Source: CAYOHR01 sp964512145 (lineage in GTDB: Bacteria; Bacteroidota; Bacteroidia; Flavobacteriales_G; JALEGO01). Taken from it: DNA of 64,000 nt. Every line of letters starts with the position of its first letter. The first letter of the stretch is position 1. Made by a program: the position numbers and the translations under genes. The notes under the pieces were generated by a model. It was not told the DNA's origin. It saw nothing but the letters and a program-made list of their open reading frames with translations, and searched no databases. This document shows, in pieces, positions 63,222 through 64,000 of this stretch. The stretch is taken from positions 8,329 to 72,328 of the forward strand of contig CAZEIM010000010.1 of assembly GCA_964512145.1 (NCBI GenBank), given 5' to 3'.

Positions 63222-64000
63222 ATGAGGTTTTTTATCACATGTTTAATTGTTTCTAACTTTTATAATCTTTGGGCAATTTATGGAAATTTAACACCTTGTG
63301 TTGGGTCTGTAAATTGTTATCATTTAGACATGCCAATAATTAACGGGATACCTCCCGATAGAGTTATGGAAGAGATTGAGTATCAAATATCATATACGGG
63401 TCCCGGAGGTTTTGTTCATGATGGAAATTTTTATGGTCCGGGATTTCATTACATATCTTTTTTTACAACTACTGGAGATATTTGTTTAGAGTTTCCGGTT
63501 GAAGGAACCGTTGAAATAGTAAATACATGGATTAATCTTCGAAATTTAAATACTTGGGTTTTAGAAACCTATAATCCAGATAATAATAATATTACTGTAA
63601 CTGTTTTGCCTCCGGTATACGATACGATTATAGCAAGTATATGTATTGGCCAAAGTTATTTGTTTGGAGGTTCAGCATTAACAACCCCAGGTTGGTATAA
63701 CGATACCTTAACGGCCAGTACCTTATGCGATAGTATAGTTACATTACAATTATTGTTGAACCCTGTTGTATACGATACGATTATAGCAAGTATATGTATT
63801 GGCCAAAGTTATATGTTTGGAGGTTCAGCATTAACAACCCCAGGTTGGTATAACGATACCTTAACGGCCAGTACCTTATGCGATAGTATAGTTACATTAC
63901 AATTATCGTTGAACCCTGCAGTATACGATACTATTACAGCAAGTATTTGCAGCGACCAAAGTTACATGTTTGGAGGTTCAGCATTAACAACCCCAGGTTG
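63222..64000 (+). CDS. Start of a secreted tandem-repeat surface protein (runs off window)
   Basis: An open frame from ATG 63222 with no stop to the window end, 259 codons. Begins MRFFITCLIVSNFYNLWAIY, a signal peptide. An N-terminal domain of ~130 residues follows, not recognised. From codon 132 the protein consists of 51-residue repeats starting VYDTIIASICIGQSY and containing FGGSALTTPGWYNDTL and LCDSIVTLQL. Repeats with the CDSIVTL motif are a familiar pattern in giant Bacteroidota surface proteins, which often end in a T9SS tail. Two complete copies and part of a third are present. Confidence 0.82.
   Translation, partial: MRFFITCLIVSNFYNLWAIYGNLTPCVGSVNCYHLDMPIINGIPPDRVMEEIEYQISYTGPGGFVHDGNFYGPGFHYISFFTTTGDICLEFPVEGTVEIVNTWINLRNLNTWVLETYNPDNNNITVTVLPPVYDTIIASICIGQSYLFGGSALTTPGWYNDTLTASTLCDSIVTLQLLLNPVVYDTIIASICIGQSYMFGGSALTTPGWYNDTLTASTLCDSIVTLQLSLNPAVYDTITASICSDQSYMFGGSALTTPG
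63615..64000 (+). repeat. 153-bp in-frame tandem repeat
   Basis: Copies begin at 63615, 63768 and 63921, each exactly 153 bases apart (51 codons). Copies 1 and 2 differ at only four positions by eye; the visible part of copy 3 is more diverged at its start but identical from TTTGGAGGTTCAGC on. Continues past the window. Confidence 0.95.

Noticed and set aside
63615..64000. Direct repeats that might be a CRISPR array
   Set aside because: The unit is 153 bases, contiguous without spacers, in frame and part of an open reading frame; no cas genes are present.
1..64000. Mobile elements, prophage, tRNA genes
   Set aside because: No transposase, integrase, phage structural gene, terminal inverted repeats or tRNA cloverleaf was found on reading both strands; a tRNA scan program would settle the last point.

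Overview
The window is a stretch of an AT-rich Bacteroidota chromosome, probably from a draft assembly or metagenome bin because it holds four short runs of N. The assignment rests on several independent signs: secreted proteins with type A or type B C-terminal sorting domains of the type IX secretion system (T9SS), a T9SS plug-type (DUF5103) protein, SprB and PKD repeats, the gene order alaS / M23 peptidase / MerR, the Na+-translocating NQR complex, and promoters of the Bacteroidota -33 TTG / -7 TAnnTTTG kind in front of rnpB, rpmB, the nqr operon and the B12 operon. Purine-rich ribosome binding sites are mostly absent, and several genes appear to start at TTG or GTG.

Layout. 0-11.6 kb (minus strand): a tight housekeeping run alaS, PhoH-like ATPase, purC, purB, followed by two giant PKD-type T9SS cargo genes. 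11.7-13.0 kb (plus): M23 peptidase and MerR regulator. 13.0-24.4 kb: a surface-glycan region with a Wzy-like polymerase/ligase, two GT4 glycosyltransferases, an asparagine-synthase-type amidotransferase, a WecE-type sugar aminotransferase, a GT39-like membrane protein, a frameshifted methyltransferase, a dipeptide epimerase and an acyltransferase. 24.4-30.4 kb (minus): a cobalamin-riboswitch operon with a BtuB-like TonB receptor, a DUF4465 protein, a second T9SS cargo protein, a beta-propeller lipoprotein and a GlcNAc-kinase-like gene. 30.4-35.1 kb: an orphan OmpR-type response regulator, an M43 metalloprotease with SprB repeats, and cinA. 35.2-43.6 kb: rpmB, a secreted Xaa-Pro aminopeptidase (gapped), a LolC/E-like permease, cystathionine beta-synthase, a BtuF-like binding protein, an OppC-like permease, and an NfeD-like/flotillin pair. 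43.6-44.2 kb: RNase P RNA on the minus strand and an inverted repeat ahead of a Y-family DNA polymerase. 45.5-50.6 kb: an esterase, a GT39 protein (gapped), a GT2 enzyme, an EF-hand-like lipoprotein and the T9SS plug-like protein. 50.8-57.9 kb: nqrABCDEF and apbE. 58.0-64.0 kb: a large unknown membrane-anchored protein, an ECF sigma factor with a small membrane protein, a double M16 peptidase, and the start of a secreted protein made of near-identical 153-bp tandem repeats that runs off the window.

How it fits together. The nqr/apbE block makes a sodium motive force, with ApbE attaching FMN to NqrB and NqrC. The T9SS exports the PKD, M43 and B12-operon cargo. The most unusual feature is the B12 operon: a riboswitch controls a receptor together with two proteins that carry T9SS sorting tails, which suggests that surface B12 capture here uses T9SS-attached proteins as well as a lipoprotein. 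No transposase, phage gene, CRISPR array or tRNA was found.
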